NCBI RefSeq assembly: GCF_014198245.1
Contig: NZ_JACIHE010000003.1
Coordinates: 248,001 to 312,000 of the forward strand
DNA: 64,000 bases
Origin: Bradyrhizobium sp. cir1
Lineage (GTDB): Bacteria; Pseudomonadota; Alphaproteobacteria; Rhizobiales; Xanthobacteraceae
Direction: 5' to 3'
Shown here in pieces: positions 63,333 to 64,000 of this stretch. Within the stretch, counting starts at the first letter, position 1; each line of letters begins with the position of its first letter. The position numbers and the translations under genes were made by a program. The notes under the pieces were generated by a model. It saw nothing but the letters and a program-made list of their open reading frames with translations, ran no database searches and was not told where the DNA came from.

Positions 63333-63473
63333 CTCCCTCTCCCCGTTCTTACGGGGAGAGGGTCGGGGTGAGGGGCCGCCTCCACACGGGCAGTTGCCCT
63401 CGCGGAGACTCCCCCTCACCCGGAATTCAAGCTGCGCTCGAATTCCGGCCTCTCCCCGCAGGCGGGGAGAGGC
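63333..63473. repeat. Composite CTCTCCCCG repeat, full copy 2 (inverted)
   Basis: It starts CCCTCTCCCCG/CGGGGAGAGGG, continues with GGGGTGAGGGG and a CCCCCTCACCC linker, then CGGAATTCAAGC/GCTCGAATTCCG and CCTCTCCCCGC/GCGGGGAGAGG. Order and strand are the reverse of the copy at 29825-29966. It fills the gap between chvE and its ATPase gene, within an operon. Confidence 0.8.
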
Positions 63474-63500
63474 GAAGTAACGCAAGGGACACCAAAGCCA

Positions 63501-64000
63501 ATGACCGCCATGCTGGAAATGCGCAACGTCAGCAAGAGCTTTGCCGGTGTGCAGGCGCTGCGCGACGTCAACTTCTCGGTTCGCGCCGGGCAGATCCACG
63601 CCCTCGTCGGCGAGAACGGCGCCGGCAAGTCCACGCTGATGAAGGTGCTGAGCGGGGTCTATCCGCACGGCAGCTACGAGGGCACCATCGTCTTCGATGG
63701 CGAGGAACGCCGCTTCCGCGACATCAACGATTCCGAGGCGCTCGGCATCATCATCATCCATCAGGAGCTGGCGCTGATCCCCTTGATGTCGATCGCGGAA
63801 AACATTTTTCTGTCGCATCCGCCGTCGAAGTTCGGCGTGATCGATCGCGACGAGGTGTACCGGCGCACGCGCGAGCTGCTGGCGCAGGTCGGCCTGAAGG
63901 AATCGCCGGATACGCTGATCACCGATCTCGGCGTCGGCAAGCAGCAGCTCGTGGAAATCGCGAAAGCACTGTCCAAGCGCGTGCGGATGCTGATCCTGGA
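63501..64000 (+). CDS. gguA: Multiple-sugar ABC transporter ATP-binding protein GguA/MmsA (partial, right edge)
   Basis: The first 166 codons of a sugar-transport ATPase: [20 protein letters not shown], Walker [15 protein letters not shown], the Q-loop HQELALIP and the start of the signature [15 protein letters not shown] before the edge. The [16 protein letters not shown] stretch is typical of GguA/MmsA, the partner of ChvE. A GAGGCG...AAGGGA region precedes ATG 63501. Runs off the right edge. Confidence 0.93.
   Translation, partial: MTAMLEMRNVSKSFAGVQALRDVNFSVRAGQIHALVGENGAGKSTLMKVLSGVYPHGSYEGTIVFDGEERRFRDINDSEALGIIIIHQELALIPLMSIAENIFLSHPPSKFGVIDRDEVYRRTRELLAQVGLKESPDTLITDLGVGKQQLVEIAKALSKRVRMLIL

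Noticed and set aside
1..64000. tRNA, rRNA, integrase, transposase or phage genes
   Set aside because: None was recognised on either strand; the only mobile-type sequences are short palindromic repeats and gene relics.

Overview
The window is a piece of a high-GC alphaproteobacterial chromosome, most likely Bradyrhizobium or a close relative in the Nitrobacteraceae. This rests on codon usage, an oxalyl-CoA decarboxylase/formyl-CoA transferase locus, small DUF1236 and DUF6894 proteins, an FNR/FixK-type box, and several families of intergenic palindromic repeats of the kind common in that group. No rRNA, tRNA, CRISPR array, phage or complete insertion sequence was seen. About sixty protein genes are supported; almost all are metabolic, transport or regulatory.

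Layout. 1-2.4 kb: end of an Hsp70-like ATPase, an SRPBCC protein and an outer-membrane SphA-type protein. 2.7-8.7 kb: a secreted sulfatase behind a perfect FNR/FixK box, two small envelope proteins and a membrane-anchored eight-heme cytochrome c with HEAT/TPR C-terminus. 9.1-12.2 kb: an exported protein with about 19 TPRs and a C-terminal caspase-like peptidase. 12.6-13.4 kb: a cold-shock protein and small hypotheticals.

13.5-22.7 kb is the most unusual region: a GntR regulator, two 2Fe-2S ferredoxins, an unknown 98-residue protein and a haem-oxygenase-fold diiron-type enzyme face a divergent operon of permease, aldehyde dehydrogenase, GlcG/HbpS protein, ferredoxin-NAD(P)H reductase, alpha/beta hydrolase and a RidA-type gene. 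The intergenic region carries two GTATACA-type sites. I read it as an undescribed oxidative catabolic pathway with its own electron supply. The RidA gene ends at a recombination scar where it runs into a truncated DUF6894 gene.

23.4-29.8 kb: oxalate module (frc, oxc, GntR regulator, divergent ADP-forming acyl-CoA synthetase) with two copies of a TGGCATACC palindrome between the divergent promoters. 30-34 kb: IclR regulator and a tripartite tricarboxylate transporter. 34-40.3 kb: NYN/LOTUS protein, adenine deaminase, then gcl-hyi-glxR, which turns glyoxylate into glycerate and could take carbon from purines or oxalate. 40.4-46.3 kb: small envelope proteins, a split TPP-dependent 2-oxoacid decarboxylase divergent from a 2-hydroxyacid dehydrogenase, an orphan flagellar-rod-like protein, an ornithine-cyclodeaminase-family enzyme and a GNAT acetyltransferase. 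46.3-52.2 kb: a basic amino acid decarboxylase, Lrp/alanine dehydrogenase divergent pair and a YeiH-type permease.

52.3-64 kb is a sugar island: an FAH-family 2-keto-3-deoxy-sugar-acid dehydratase candidate, a YtfQRT-YjfF-type ABC transporter, a FadR-type regulator, a Gfo/Idh sugar dehydrogenase, aldose epimerase, a lactonase, and then ChvE and the start of its ATPase. Several genes are translationally coupled (ATGA/GTGA overlaps). Together they describe uptake and non-phosphorylative oxidation of an aldose, probably a pentose or galactose.
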